Shown here piece by piece: positions 10,220 through 22,804 of a stretch of 64,000 nt of DNA. Source of the DNA: Symsagittifera roscoffensis. Taxonomy: Eukaryota; Xenacoelomorpha; Acoela; Convolutidae. The stretch covers positions 54,446,473 through 54,510,472 of the forward strand of contig NC_087062.1 in assembly GCF_963678635.1 (NCBI RefSeq), in the 5' to 3' direction. How positions within the stretch are numbered: the first letter of the stretch is position 1; each line of letters begins with the position of its first letter. Both the position numbers and the translations under genes were made by a program. The notes beneath the pieces are model-generated. The model did no database searches and was not told the DNA's origin. It saw nothing but the letters and a program-made list of their open reading frames with translations.

Positions 10220-12347
10220 TTAAAGGATAACAAGCAAGTATGCATAGTCCCAAACCCAAACAGTCAAAGTGCTGCTGTTTTAGGAAGATCCTTCTCGATA
10301 ACCAAGAGCGGCCTCTGCGTCAGTGTCTTGTTGAATACTCTTGACATACCCATAACAATCCACAGGGGAAGGAAGCTGGGATATGCTTTACCCGTGAAAA
10401 CTCCATATGAAATGAGTGAAAATGTAAAAGATAATGAAGTACTTGAATGCCCCAATCACAGGGACAAGGTTTGTATCTTGAGACGATTAAAGAAAATAAA
10501 AGATTCATCAGGTCTTGTAAAATCACTTCAGTCAGATACAGATGATGGACTCTCGAGCTGTTCAAATTTCCCAGAAAGACCAAAACTAGAGGAAATGGAA
10601 ATGGATAAACCAGTTTTACCTGAAAAAGAACACTTAAGGGGTAAGGTAACGGATGAACAGCCGGAAGCCATCAAAGACGTACTAGAGCGGAACGAGGACG
10701 TTTTTTCGAGACATAAGACAAACATTGGATGTTGTACTTTCGTTGAACATGAAATAGAGTTTGAAGAGTCTGCGGTGCCGCACAGAGAGGGGGCGAGGCG
10801 CATGACCCCGCACAAATCGGATGCATGTAGAAAAGAGATAGAGACATTACTAGAGTACGATATGATAGAACCATCCAAATCACCGTGGGCGTGTGGAGTA
10901 GTGATGGCCAGAAAGAAAGGCGAGCAATTGAGGTTCTGTTGTGACGTTTGGTATCTGAACTCCGTCACGGTGAAGGATGCCTATACCATACCTATAATTG
11001 ATGAGAGCCTCTCTAAGTTAGGTGATGCAAAGTTTTTTACGACTCATGATTTAGGTTCGGCATTTTGGCAAGTCCCACTGAGGAAGCAGGACAGGGACAA
11101 AACAGGGTTCGCCTGCGAGCTAGGTCTGTTTCAATGGAAACGGATGCCATTTAGTCTATGCAATGCCACGGCCACATTTCAACGGTTGATGGCACACGCA
11201 TTGATAGGTGTGACAAAGAAATACGGCAATTTGGTAATGTGCTACGTGGATGACGTAGTGATAGCGACGCCTAAAATGGTGTTTGCATGCATGAAGAGGT
11301 CAGGACTAAAATGCAAACCGTCAAAGTGCGAGATACTCAAGGACTCAATCAAATACTTGGTGAGGATGGTGGACAGGCATGGCATCAGACCAAACGCAGA
11401 TGCAGTAGAAGCGGTTCTGACTTGGAAATCGTCAAAGACAGAACATCAATTGATGAGCTTCCTGGGTTTCGCGAACTATTACAGGGAGTTCATCAAGGGC
11501 TACGCGGACAAGGTATACCCCATGCAACAACTAATGAGGCACAAAGACAAGAAGTTCACGTGGAACAACGCGGCGGAAGAGTCATTCCAGAGAATAAAGA
11601 AAGAGTTGTGAGAAGCACCAGTGCTACCGATGCCAACGGAAAAAGGGATGTTCGTGCCGGACACGGATGCGTCGGTAGTCGCAATTTCTGGCATTCTTCA
11701 TCAAGAACAGGAATGTAACGGGAAGGCAGTCTTGAGACCAATAGCGTACGGGAGTAAAGTCTTGAGTGATACGGAAATGAAGTACGGGGCGCCGAAAGCA
11801 GAGATGTTCGCGGTGGGTACCTTTTGTCGAGAATTATAGAGCATACCTAGGCAGTGAGCCATTCAAGCTGCGAGTCGACAACAGGGCACTCAACTGGCTG
11901 AAGACGTACTCAATGGACCAGAGCTACATTGGGAGGTGGATAGTTCGCCTGGACGGATACGACATAATAATTGAGCATAGAACAAGATACAAACATCAAA
12001 ATGCCAATAGCTTGAGTAAGAAGACGGAGCTCTACGAGAGACAAGAACAGAGGGAGGCGGATAGGCCGGAAATCAAAGATGGCTTCTCCTTCATGGATAA
12101 GGAAACGTATGATAGTCTTCCATTCACGAGATCGCTCGACAAGTCAGGCAAACCAATAGAAGATCACCCCGAACTATCAAAGGAGCCTCCAGAGAAAACA
12201 ATCTTGAAGAAAACCCGGCGGATACCGTTAGGGATAATGCTCAAATCAAAAATTGTGAGGGAGACGCTCAAGGCAAAATGCTATGGTCTCAAACAGGTAG
12301 AAACGGGAGATGCACAGATAGATGAAGACTTGATGAGATTACTCTAG
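10220..12347 (+). pseudogene. pol: E1 reverse transcriptase and RNase H, broken
   Basis: RT copies the RNA into DNA and RNase H removes the RNA strand. The ORF 10328-11611 holds a PR-RT linker, the fingers (MIEPSKSPWACGVVMARKKG), motif A (THDLGSAFWQVPL), QWKRMPF, and the catalytic YVDD (CYVDDVVIATP). About 12 residues after ATP that are present in E2 are missing. A stop at 11609-11611 separates RNase H, which reads on in the same frame (PDTDASVVAISG at ~11655-11690), then shifts near 11820. VDNRALNWL appears near 11875-11900. The tether region ends at 12347. Confidence 0.9.
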
Positions 12348-12960
12348 AAACTGGCAGACAATAAACCCGTGGTCAAAGAAAAGGGCAAGGAGGAACCGAA
12401 AGTCACGATACTGAAAAGGAATGAAACTGGTGGTGGCGAGGACTTCTTAAAAGAAAAATCGGCCGGGAAAGAAGTCGTGCAATCATTGGTTGATAAAATC
12501 CCTGATGACATACCTGAGCGGACTCGGGTTAGAAAGAAGAAAGTGGCATTAAGGGAGGAGGCTGAACACCTTGGACTAGAACAAGAGTCCGGGGAGTGGC
12601 CCACAGTGGAAGAAGATGCTGAAGAAGAAAAGTTGTCCGGGGAGTGTGAAGAGTGGGATGAAGATTCGGAGAAGAGCAGCGATTATCAAGATAGTCTATG
12701 CATGATACTGGAGTAAGAGAAGATGAGACACCGCGACAGGGAGCTACAGACGGATCCTTCCTCAGGAACGTACAACTTGGATCAGCAGGAAGTGCGAGGA
12801 GGTGAAGAACTTAAGAAAATTGCAGTGTCGAGAAAACCATTTAGGAAGCTATCGTGACACTCAAATGTCAGAATAAATCTGGTGCCGGAAGATGACAGGA
12901 AGATCATAAGGAGGATAGTATGCGTAAAGCTGAAGGATGACATCCACAACCCTGGAGAAA
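12348..12960 (+). pseudogene. E1 acidic linker between RNase H and integrase, with PPT-like motifs
   Basis: 12369-12716 is an open, highly acidic stretch rich in Glu and Lys, matching in place the linker of E2. GTCCGGGGAG occurs at 12587-12596 and 12635-12644. The same ten bases form the polypurine tract next to the 3' LTRs of both E1 and E2. The rest to 12960 is decayed pol sequence without a long frame. Confidence 0.6.
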
Positions 12961-14186
12961 TGAATGGTCAGAAATGGCACTAAAAGAGCACGTCAAGGCA
13001 AGATATAGGATGTCGGATCTAATACGGGCCCAAAAGATGGACAAGATGACAAGTAACCTCTCCACATGGATCCGGACGGGGTCCAAAGAGAAGAGGGACC
13101 TAGAAGAAGACAGCTACAATATCCTAAGCCAGTTCTACAAAGACAGAAAATATTTACTCTCTCACACAGCTGATGGGGTGGTTGCATGCAAGAGAAAAGA
13201 TGAGGAGAAGATATTACAAAAGCACAACCTCATCATACTGCCACAGTTGTATCAGACTGAAGTGTTATTCAGATCGCATGATCAAATGGGGCACCAGGGG
13301 ATAGACAAGGTGCAACAAAGAATACTTCATAGGTTTGACTCGCCAGGGTTAAGGAAAGCTTGCGAGAGATGGGTGAATGCATGCCTGGCATGCCTGCAAG
13401 TGAAAGACCCAAGGAAGATGAAGTTCCCACTCAAGTCCGTTGAAAGCTCGGAATTTAACGAGGTTGTGCAGATAGACCATCAGAAGTTCTGTATGACAGT
13501 ATCGGGATATGACCAGATACTGGTCAAAATAGATCATTTCACAAAATTGACTGAAGCGGTGCCGTGTCAGACAGCTCGGCAGAAGAGACTTGTGACCACC
13601 TGATAACACATTGGATATCACGGTATGGTTGTCCCATGACACTTCAGTCGGACAACGGCAAAGCCTTCGTGGGGACCTGACAAAAGAATCGATGAAGAGG
13701 TCACATTGCTCAAGCGCACTCCACAACCTACCATCCCCAAACCAACGGGTTAGTGGAGAGACAGAATAGAACATTGCTAAACATGCTGAGGGTATACTGC
13801 TCAAGATATATGACAGACTGGGACAAATATCTGCCGCAAGTGGTAGGGGCATACAACAGTACGCAACACTCAACAACAGGAATCGGTCCCTTCATGATGT
13901 TGACGGGCAGGGAAAGAGCGATGCCTCTAACATTCTTTTACCCAGAATAAGAAGGGAAAAAGACATCGCCTCAAGCTTATGTGAAAGAAGCGGTTAAGAG
14001 ACAGCAAGAACTAAACGAGCTCTGCAGGAGGAACACAGCGCAAGCGCAAATGAGACAGCGGAAGAAATACAATGAAAAAATACTGCAAGCGAAACCATAT
14101 GCAGTAGGCCAATAGGTCTGGGTCTTCCAGATTGTTATACCTCCCAAAGGGACAAAAAACTACGTAAGAAATGGAGAGGACCGTTC
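12961..14186 (+). pseudogene. E1 integrase core, broken
   Basis: Integrase inserts the cDNA into the host genome. The ORF 12974-13603 has the zinc-binding HHCC region (HDQMGH ... CLACLQ) and the first catalytic Asp (VQIDHQKFC). The second Asp (QSDNGKAF) lies near 13645-13670 in a shifted frame, and the Glu (VERQNR) near 13755. 13753-13950 continues, and the KKWRAPF-type region before 14187 is again shifted. At least three frame breaks make it inactive. Confidence 0.85.
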
Positions 14187-15584
14187 ATGATAACGGAAGT
14201 GCACCAGCAAGGACGGTTTTACCGCTTGAGTACGGGGCGTGCAGCGCAATATGAAAATTTTAAGCCTCATGTCCCATCCCCAGAAGACTGGTGTGTACCA
14301 CAGAATATGGAGGGACTCGAGTACTTATTGGTGGAACCAGCTTGCGAGGTGAACGAAAAGGGCACCAGAGAGAAAAATGATGGCAACGAGGACTTGAGTC
14401 TGGATGATAATGAAAAGATAGAAGCGGACTTAGGGGCGGAATCCTTTGCGGAAGAAGACTGGAATGATCCGGAGCAGGACGAGGTGCCAAAATGGACGGA
14501 ACCAGATTTGCCGATAACAGCAGGAACCAGGAGTGGTAATCGTAAACGGACAGGAATCAGGTACAACAGGTACGGGGATGACTTCTTGATTGACAAGATA
14601 CGGCCTGATGAATTGGGCGATGAGTTACTGAGTGTGGGCGAATTGGAGGCAGACGATGAATGGCAAATCATCAACGACAGCGAACACTACCCGAAGGAAG
14701 ACTACTCCACACCAGAACAAGAAAAAGATCTGGAGCAGAGCGAGATAGAGAGGAGGGAGAACACAAACTTGAGAATACTAGAGTGGATGCGTGATGTCAA
14801 GAGCAAAGGATATGAAGGGCAAAGCATCCAGCAGGTCGACGTGTCAGTAGAACAACACGCGAGAACAGAAGATCCCCTCTTCGGTTGGACGGCAACCGAC
14901 AGGCCGCTCCAAATACCACCAGATAATTTAGACCCAGCATCATCGACGGGGACGTCGATAAATATTTTTGTCCGGGGAGTGGGGGTAGGATTTACCCACA
15001 CCGAAATTTTGATGATAAAGAAACTCAAGGAAGTAAGAGAGACCAACGGGCTAGAACTGGTCGAGGAAGAAGCCGAACCTACCATAGGACGAAATTTCAA
15101 AACGAAATTTGAAATACCCAATGAATGCTCGGAGAACATCCTGATAACGGACAGCGACTTCATTCTGTCAGACAGGACTAGCGCAATCTGTATAACGGCG
15201 GACATGAGCTTCAAATTGAGACTGGAGGCCGACTTCAAGAGAGAATACCAGAACGTGGAGTTTCTATTCAGACAGAGACCGGGGCTGGGAGGAATGGCTG
15301 CGCTTCCCCCATCAGTGGCACAAGTCTCAGGCAAATACCTGTGCTTTTTAGTGACGAGGGTCAATAAAAGGAATACGGTAGATCCTGAGCACGTGATGTT
15401 AGCACTAACGAGGCTGAGAGACTTCATGATTGAAAGAGGGATAGTGGAGGTCTCGATGCCTGTTTATGACCCAAACAGGGGCAAGTTGAGCCCAAGGGAG
15501 TTATTTGCCATCCAACACGTGGTCTTCGCAGAAACCGAGATAAGGGTACACCTACACAATAAATACTACTTGAGTATCACCTGA
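14187..15584 (+). pseudogene. E1 integrase C-terminus fused to a macro-like domain
   Basis: This 465-codon frame continues pol. Residues ~1-30 finish the integrase C-terminal region (RLSTGRAAQYENFKPH). A long acidic region follows, and the last ~150 residues carry ITDSDFI, AICITADMSFK, ADFKREY, GKYLCFLVTR and LALTRLRDFM. That order resembles macro domains: Asp near strand 1, an N/D-containing turn, an A..F.. helix, an 'LVTK' strand and a final helix-strand pair. Known family role: ADP-ribose binding or removal. The match is by eye only. The same domain ends the intact E2 ORF. The first codon shown is just the first Met after the frameshift, not a true start. Confidence 0.75.
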
Positions 15585-16095
15585 GCTACGGGTGGACAAC
15601 GAAGGTCTTTAGTTGGGGGTACATGGGGATCTCGAGTAAGGGTACATGGGTATCTCGGAGCAGGTAGATGGATTTTAACGTAATTGGCATGACAATTATA
15701 ATTCAAAGAGTGACGGTGCTAAAACATTAAATGAATCTGCATGCTCTTAAAAAACTTCCAATTGAATGATTTTAGTAAACCAAATGGAGGGATAAAGTTT
15801 TAACTACAATAACGGGGGGCGGGGTTTAGGTTAGGAGCATAACACCTTATCTAAAAAGTGGATTTTACTTTCAGATTGATTTGTTAAATCGAGTTGACAA
15901 TCCAGACATACTCATTGGAAAGAGAAAAGAAGGTCTTGAACAAAGTTCACGATCAGCAACATTCGAAAGAGATATTTCTCAAGTACTCAGGTTGGTACGG
16001 TAATACTCAAAATGGTTGGTACGGTAATACTCAAGTTGGTTGGTACGGTAATACTCAAGTTGGTTAGTCCGCGAGATAATCTGGAAATCGTAAAA
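15585..16095 (+). other. Spacer between E1 pol and ORF2, with splice-acceptor candidate and 24-bp repeats
   Basis: 510 bp without a conserved frame. TTTTACTTTCAG ends at 15874 and is followed by ATTGATTTG. E2 has a similar pyrimidine-TAG then ATCTTGATTG at the equivalent place, so this may be the 3' splice site for a subgenomic ORF2 mRNA. A GGGTACATGGG...ATCTCG unit occurs twice near 15615-15660. Confidence 0.5.
15991..16068 (+). repeat. 24-bp direct repeat, three copies
   Basis: GTTGGTACGGTAATACTCAA starts at 15991, 16015 and 16039, a 24-bp period just before ORF2. An in-frame ATG at 16012 would read the repeat as GTVILKLV units, but the conserved start at 16096 is better supported. Confidence 0.9.
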
Positions 16096-16410
16096 ATGGC
16101 AGATCGATTTTGGAAATACATGCCTGCGGCGCTAAAGAGGCCTACGCTCGATGAATTGTACAGACGCTTGAGGGACCTGGACTACACCCAAGTGGACGAG
16201 AGGGTGGCAGTGATGTTGAACACCATCCTTCAATTAGAGGAGCAAGGTGAATGCAGGGAGTCCGCGACCGAAGCTGTCTCGATGGTCGGCTACACCACAG
16301 AAGGCGTATGCAATCAAGAACAGACCAGGTGGCTGTCCTGGAATGTGGATGGATGGGTGAGAGGATTCGACTTGGCAAGGAATCCTGGCTTGAGCAACAA
16401 CACTGAGTAG
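16096..16410 (+). pseudogene. E1 ORF2, N-terminal helical module
   Basis: The start at 16096 (AAAAATGG, good Kozak context) aligns with the E2 start at 44738: both proteins begin M-[AG]-D and share TLDE[LI]Y, then a run of helical residues and a DLAR[NE]PGL motif at the end. The function is unknown. It is the first module of a very long ORF in the ancestor. The frame stops at 16410 in E1. Confidence 0.65.
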
Positions 16411-16857
16411 GGCGCGGGAGAGTTCCCATTACCGACCAGACCAGCGGTAAAATCCGCGGGCCAATCCACAAGCAAGCCACCTTCTATGACGCGAACTCAG
16501 CAGACGGAAGAGACGTATCCAGACCTCAGCTAACTGAAGAGGGAAATTGAGAGGGCGCAGAGGGAGAAGAATAAAGCGAATCTTGACCGGGATAGCGCGA
16601 AACTCGAGAGAAATCAAGCGAATCTGGAGAGAGACCAGGCGGTCCTTGAGAGAGACCAGGTGCGGCAGTGCCCAATAGGCCAAAACACTGGCAGTACACG
16701 ATAGAGCGGATCCAGCAGCTGCGAGGGTGATCATCGTGACGGGATCCGATTTCGAGGGAACGTCTCCCAAGTTGTTCTGGCCGGAAACTCTGGTATATTC
16801 GCTGCCAGGTGCAGAGTTGAACCAGATGTTGACCCTGGTGGTGGTGTAAAGTCGGAG
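16411..16857 (+). pseudogene. E1 ORF2, coiled-coil remnant and deletion scar
   Basis: Around 16530-16670 a charged heptad-like segment (REIERAQREKNKANL) parallels the coiled coil of E2 at 44079-44294. Near 16675-16720 it jumps to sequence matching E2 at ~42150 (VIIVTGSDF, LFWPETL). About 1.9 kb of ORF2 present in E2, including the SGNH hydrolase domain, is therefore missing. A frame change follows near 16845. Confidence 0.65.
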
Positions 16858-17508
16858 ATGCCTTGTGAACCAGAGCTACTGCTGTTCGCAGGAATGAACG
16901 ATCACCTGCATGCGGCTGGGCTTCTAGAGCAGTTGAAAGGTGATGAGCCTACGCCAAAGAAAATCTGGGAGGCTATCCAGACGTTGTTTGCCGCGATGAA
17001 CGAGGTGCAGGAAAGTGTCAGTTTGCGATTTGGACCCAAGACGAAAGTGGTATTAACGAAGTCCACCGGATACGCAAGCATGCCTCCTGCTCTCCAGTTT
17101 GTGTATGCTTTTTCGATCTTAATAGCCGAAGGGAACGCATGGCGGATCCTGATGGTAGCTCCCAATCGAGAGCTGGAACCCACGAACTTGAGACTTCGGA
17201 AGTCAGAACTGGCAGCGGCGTGGGCGGACGCGCCCCACGCATTGAGGGGATTCTATGAATTGGCGGACATCCTCATTGTATTGGATGAGGTCCTCTTACT
17301 TGAGATCTCGAATCTCGCCAGGCAACCGAAGTTCAGTCCGATAATAGGGGATGACCACCCAATAATAAGTCACCTGACAGCCAGCCTATGGTTCCGAGGT
17401 ATGGACTTGACCATCACGAGCTCCACTAGCAAATTGGGGGACCAAGCAATAAAAGAAAGAATGTGGCTGCGACTGAAAAACAAGTGGAATCGATGGTATA
17501 TCGACTAA
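16858..17508 (+). pseudogene. E1 ORF2, GMND-containing module
   Basis: 216 codons aligning with E2 41475-42041. Shared features are LLFAGMNDHL / VVAGSNDHL, a GYA..P..LQFVY stretch, APNR, SEL.A.WAD and D[DE]HP/LI. The strand-GxND-helix-strand layout recalls the middle of an SGNH hydrolase, but no GDSL or terminal DxxH block is clear, so this is only a possible second, decayed SGNH-like fold. The part from 16993 belongs to unit 1 of the tandem array. Confidence 0.55.
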
Positions 17509-20500
17509 CACAAGAGAGAGGCAGGTGACCGTTTCTAACACCAAGGCTAGAGAATGCTACGGACAAGACAAGGGAGAGTGCCCCACCTCTCGTGAAGCAG
17601 ATCTGGGAATTTCTTGAGGAACAGTTGGAGGTAGCCGAGGGTAAGGAGATGACGGTGGCTAGTTTCGTCACGGCAGCGAACGAGGTCACCATTGGAGGAT
17701 TCTGGAGGGAGCATGCAAAAGGTGAGCTGAGGATGAGGAAAGATCATGAGATCCTGAAATTCTTGAGTCCTTGTTGGGAAAAAATACATGGCTTGAGTGT
17801 TTTGTGCGAAAGAGACCAATTTCGGGGCCTTTGTACAAGAACTATTGAGCATGCCCATAAGCCTCTTGCTAGCCCTATACTTAGTTTACCCAAGATACCT
17901 GTTTAACATGGGTCCAGCGTACATGTTCAGTCGGGGTGTAGAGACACTTCGGGTTGATGGGTATCTGGCATTGGTGCTCCTGACTCATGGCGAACTGGTG
18001 TCATTTCATCGGTTGATGAAATATGGGGAACCCCTGTTGATGGGAAAGACCCACTCAAGTATAGACACTTACTCGTACAAATGCAAGGCGGGACTGAAGA
18101 CGTTACTGGTGGAGTATCTTCTGATGCAAAACCGACAGATGACCGGTGAGTAGAAGAATCCAAAGACGAGAGATGAATGGAGGGAGGCGAATGGTGGTAT
18201 CCCTCTACTGACAGATCTATGCCTGGCGATGAGATCTGACCCAGTGGGAATGATCAGGGGACTAGAGGAGGTTGTACCTTGTAGTTACGGACCAGCGGTC
18301 ACGTATGCCTTTCCGTACCCTCTAGTGGCAGCATACCGCCATTCAGTAGTGCACGTGAGCTTAAAAAGCGTGTTGGATGGGACGGCGCTGAACTGGTGTT
18401 GACAAGAGGTGCTAAGGGCACGAATGAGTAATACAGTGCTCTTTGCGATGAACGAGGTGCAGGAAAGTGTCAGTTTGCGATTTGGACCCAAGACGAAAGT
18501 GGTATTCACGACGTCCCCCGGATACGCAAGCATGCCTCCTGCTCTCCAGTTTGTGTATGCTATTTTGATCCTAATAGCCGAAGGGAACGCATGGCGGATC
18601 CTGATGGCAGCTCCCAATCGAGAGCTGGAACCCACGAACTCGAGACTTCGGAAGTCAGAACTGGCAGCGGCGTGGGCGGACGCGCCCCACGCATTGAGGG
18701 GATTCTATGAATTGGCGGACATCCTCATTGTATTGGATGAGGTCCTCTTACTTGAGATCTCGAATCTCGCCAGGCAACCGAAGTTCAGTCCGATAATAGG
18801 GGATGACCACCCAATAATAAGTCACCTGACAGCCAGCCTATGGTTCCGAGGTATGGACTTGACCATCACGAGCTCCACTAGCAAATTGAGGGGACCAAGC
18901 AATGAAAGAAAGAATGTGGCTGCGACTGAAAAACAAGTGGAATCGATGGTATATCGACTAACACAAGAGAGAGGCAGGTGACCGTTTCTAACACCAAGGC
19001 TAGAGAATGCTACGGACAAGACAAGGGAGAGTGCCCCACCTCTCGTGAAGCAGATCTGGGAATTTCTTGAGGAACAGTTGGAGGTAGCCGAGGGTAAGGA
19101 GATGACGGTGGCTAGTTTCGTCACGGCAGCGAACGAGGTCACCATTGGAGGATTCTGGAGGGAGCATGCAAAAGGTGAGCTGAGGATGAGGAAAGATCAT
19201 GAGATCCTGAAATTCTTGAGTCCTTGTTGGGAAAAAATACATGGCTTGAGTGTTTTGTGCGAAAGAGACCAATTTCGGGGCCTTTGTACAAGAACTATTG
19301 AGCATGCCCATAAGCCTCTTGCTAGCCCTATACTTAGTTTACCCAAGATACCTGTTTAACATGGGTCCAGCGTACATGTTCAGTCGGGGTGTAGAGACAC
19401 TTCGGGTTGATGGGTATCTGGCATTGGTGCTCCTGACTCATGGCGAACTGGTGTCATTTCATCGGTTGATGAAATATGGGGAACCCCTGTTGATGGGAAA
19501 GACCCACTCAAGTATAGACACTTACTCGTACAAATGCAAGGCGGGACTGAAGACGTTACTGGTGGAGTATCTTCTGATGCAAAACCGACAGATGACCGGT
19601 GAGTAGAAGAATCCAAAGACGAGAGATGAATGGAGGGAGGCGAATGGTGGTATCCCTCTACTGACAGATCTATGCCTGGCGATGAGATCTGACCCAGTGG
19701 GAATGATCAGGGGACTAGAGGAGGTTGTACCTTGTAGTTACGGACCAGCGGTCACGTATGCCTTTCCGTACCCTCTAGTGGCAGCATACCGCCATTCAGT
19801 AGTGCACGTGAGCTTAAAAAGCGTGTTGGATGGGACGGCGCTGAACTGGTGTTGACAAGAGGTGCTAAGGGCACGAATGAGTAATACAGTGCTCTTTGCG
19901 ATGAACGAGGTGCAGGAAAGTGTCAGTTTGCGATTTGGACCCAAGACGAAAGTGGTATTCACGACGTCCCCCGGATACGCAAGCATGCCTCCTGCTCTCC
20001 AGTTTGTGTATGCTATTTTGATCCTAATAGCCGAAGGGAACGCATGGCGGATCCTGATGGCAGCTCCCAATCGAGAGCTGGAACCCACGAACTTGAGACT
20101 TCGGAAGTCAGAACTGGCAGCGGCGTGGGCGGACGCGCCCCACGCATTGAGGGGATTCTATGAATTGGCGGACATCCTCATTGTATTGGATGAGGTCCTC
20201 TTACTTGAGATCTCGAATCTCGCCAGGCAACCGAAGTTCAGTCCGATAATAGGGGATGACCACCCAATAATAAGTCACCTGACAGCCAGCCTATGGTTCC
20301 GAGGTTTGGACTTGACCATCACGAGCTCCACTAGCAAATTGAGGGGACCAAGCAATGAAAGAAAGAATGTGGCTGCGACTGAAAAACAAGTGGAATCGAT
20401 GGTATATCGACTAACACAAGAGAGAGGCAGGTGACCGTTTCTAACACCAAGGCTAGAGAATGCTACGGACAAGACAAGGGAGAGTGCCCCACCTCTCGTG

Positions 20501-22804
20501 AAGCAGATCTGGGAATTTCTTGAGGAACAGTTGGAGGTAGCCGAGGGTAAGGAGATGACGGTGGCTAGTTTCGTCACGGCAGCGAACGAGGTCACCATTG
20601 GAGGATTCTGGAGGGAGCATGCAAAAGGTGAGCTGAGGATGAGGAAAGATCATGAGATCCTGAAATTCTTGAGTCCTTGTTGGGAAAAAATACATGGCTT
20701 GAGTGTTTTGTGCGAAAGAGACCAATTTCGGGGCCTTTGTACAAGAACTATTGAGCATGCCCATAAGCCTCTTGCTAGCCCTATACTTAGTTTACCCAAG
20801 ATACCTGTTTAACATGGGTCCAGCGTACATGTTCAGTCGGGGTGTAGAGACACTTCGGGTTGATGGGTATCTGGCATTGGTGCTCCTGACTCATGGCGAA
20901 CTGGTGTCATTTCATCGGTTGATGAAATATGGGGAACCCCTGTTGATGGGAAAGACCCACTCAAGTATAGACACTTACTCGTACAAATGCAAGGCGGGAC
21001 TGAAGACGTTACTGGTGGAGTATCTTCTGATGCAAAACCGACAGATGACCGGTGAGTAGAAGAATCCAAAGACGAGAGATGAATGGAGGGAGGCGAATGG
21101 TGGTATCCCTCTACTGACAGATCTATGCCTGGCGATGAGATCTGACCCAGTGGGAATGATCAGGGGACTAGAGGAGGTTGTACCTTGTAGTTACGGACCA
21201 GCGGTCACGTATGCCTTTCCGTACCCTCTAGTGGCAGCATACCGCCATTCAGTAGTGCACGTGAGCTTAAAAAGCGTGTTGGATGGGACGGCGCTGAACT
21301 GGTGTTGACAAGAGGTGCTAAGGGCACGAATGAGTAATACAGTGCTCTTTGCGATGAACGAGGTGCAGGAAAGTGTCAGTTTGCGATTTGGACCCAAGAC
21401 GAAAGTGGTATTCACGACGTCCCCCGGATACGCCAGCATGCCTCCTGCTCTCCAGTTTGTGTATGCTATTTTGATCCTAATAGCCGAAGGGAACGCATGG
21501 CGGATCCTGATGGCAGCTCCCAATCGAGAGCTGGAACCCACGAACTTGAGACTTCGGAAGTCAGAACTGGCAGCGGCGTGGGCGGACGCGCCCCACGCAT
21601 TGAGGGGATTCTATGAATTGGCGGACATCCTCATTGTATTGGATGAGGTCCTCTTACTTGAGATCTCGAATCTCGCCAGGCAACCGAAGTTCAGTCCGAT
21701 AATAGGGGATGACCACCCAATAATAAGTCACCTGACAGCCAGCCTATGGTTCCGAGGTATGGACTTGACCATCACGAGCTCCACTAGCAAATCAAGGGGA
21801 CCAAGCAATGAAAGAAAGAATGTGGCTGCGACTGAAAAACAAGTGGAATCGATGGTATATCGACTAACACAAGAGAGAGGCATGTGACCGTTTCTAACAC
21901 CAAGGCTAGAGAATGCTACGGACAAGACAAGGGAGAGTGCCCCACCTCTCGTGAAGCAGATCTGGGAATTTCTTGAGGAACAGTTGGAGGTAGCCGAGGG
22001 TAAGGAGATGACGGTGGCTAGTTTCGTCACGGCAGCGAACGAGGTCACCATTGGTGGATTCTGGAGGGAGCATGCAAAAGGTGAGCTGAGGATGAGGAAA
22101 GATCATGAGATCCTGAAATTCTTGAGTCCTTGTTGGGAAAAAATACATGGCTTGAGTGTTTTGTGCGAAAGAGACCAATTTCGGGGCCTTTGTACAAGAA
22201 CTATTGAGCATGCCCATAAGCCTCTTGCTAGCCCTATACTTAGTTTACCCAAGATACCTGTTTAACATGGGTCCAGCGTACATGTTCAGTCGGGGTGTAG
22301 AGACACTTCGGGTTGATGGGTATCTGGCATTGGTGCTCCTGACTCATGGCGAACTGGTGTCATTTCATCGGTTGATGAAATATGGGGAACCCCTGTTGAT
22401 GGGAAAGACCCACTCAAGTATAGACACTTACTCGTACAAATGCAAGGCGGGACTGAAGACGTTACTGGTGGAGTATCTTCTGATGCAAAACCGACAGATG
22501 ACCGGTGAGTAGAAGAATCCAAAGACGAGAGATGAATGGAGGGAGGCGAATGGTGGTATCCCTCTACTGAGAGATCTATGCCTGGCGATGAGATCTGACC
22601 CAGTGGGAATGATCAGGGGACTAGAGGAGGTTGTACCTTGTATTTACGGACCAGCGGTCACGTATGCCTTTCCGTACCCTCTAGTGGCAGCATACCGCCA
22701 TTCAGTAGTGCACGTGAGCTTAAAAAGTGTGTTGGATGGGACGGCGCTGAACTGGTGTTGACAAGAGGTGCTAAGGGCACGAATGAGTAATACAGTGCTC
22801 TTTG
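16993..22804 (+). repeat. Tandem array of four 1,453-bp units inside E1 ORF2
   Basis: Units begin at 16993, 18445, 19898 and 21351 with GCGATGAACGAGG, so spacings are 1,452, 1,453 and 1,453 bp. The array ends at ~22804, where unique sequence (GGAAGGTGAATGATCC) resumes. Units are nearly identical. Unit 1 differs mainly in its first ~170 bp and in one missing base near 17443; unit 4 differs at its end (near 22570-22730). This pattern fits unequal recombination between diverged copies. Units 2-4 therefore repeat the two modules above, each with the same internal frameshift and stop. Confidence 0.95.
17509..18444 (+). pseudogene. E1 ORF2, module matching E2 40421-41468
   Basis: Two overlapping frames (17592-17906 and 17797-18153) joined by a frameshift, then a decayed stretch to 18444. 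They share with E2 the motif pattern P/LSI.L[LI]LALY, RGPA/MGPA, LR[VL]DG, and further on YLL.QNR.[MV]TGE, then PLLTDL and YGP..[ST][YF]AFP. The function is unknown. The stop after MTGE at 18151-18153 lies inside an otherwise conserved region. Confidence 0.6.

Noticed and set aside
13753..15584. Envelope-like gene after E1 integrase
   Set aside because: No signal peptide, transmembrane segment or furin-like site. The frame continues pol and ends in the macro-like domain.
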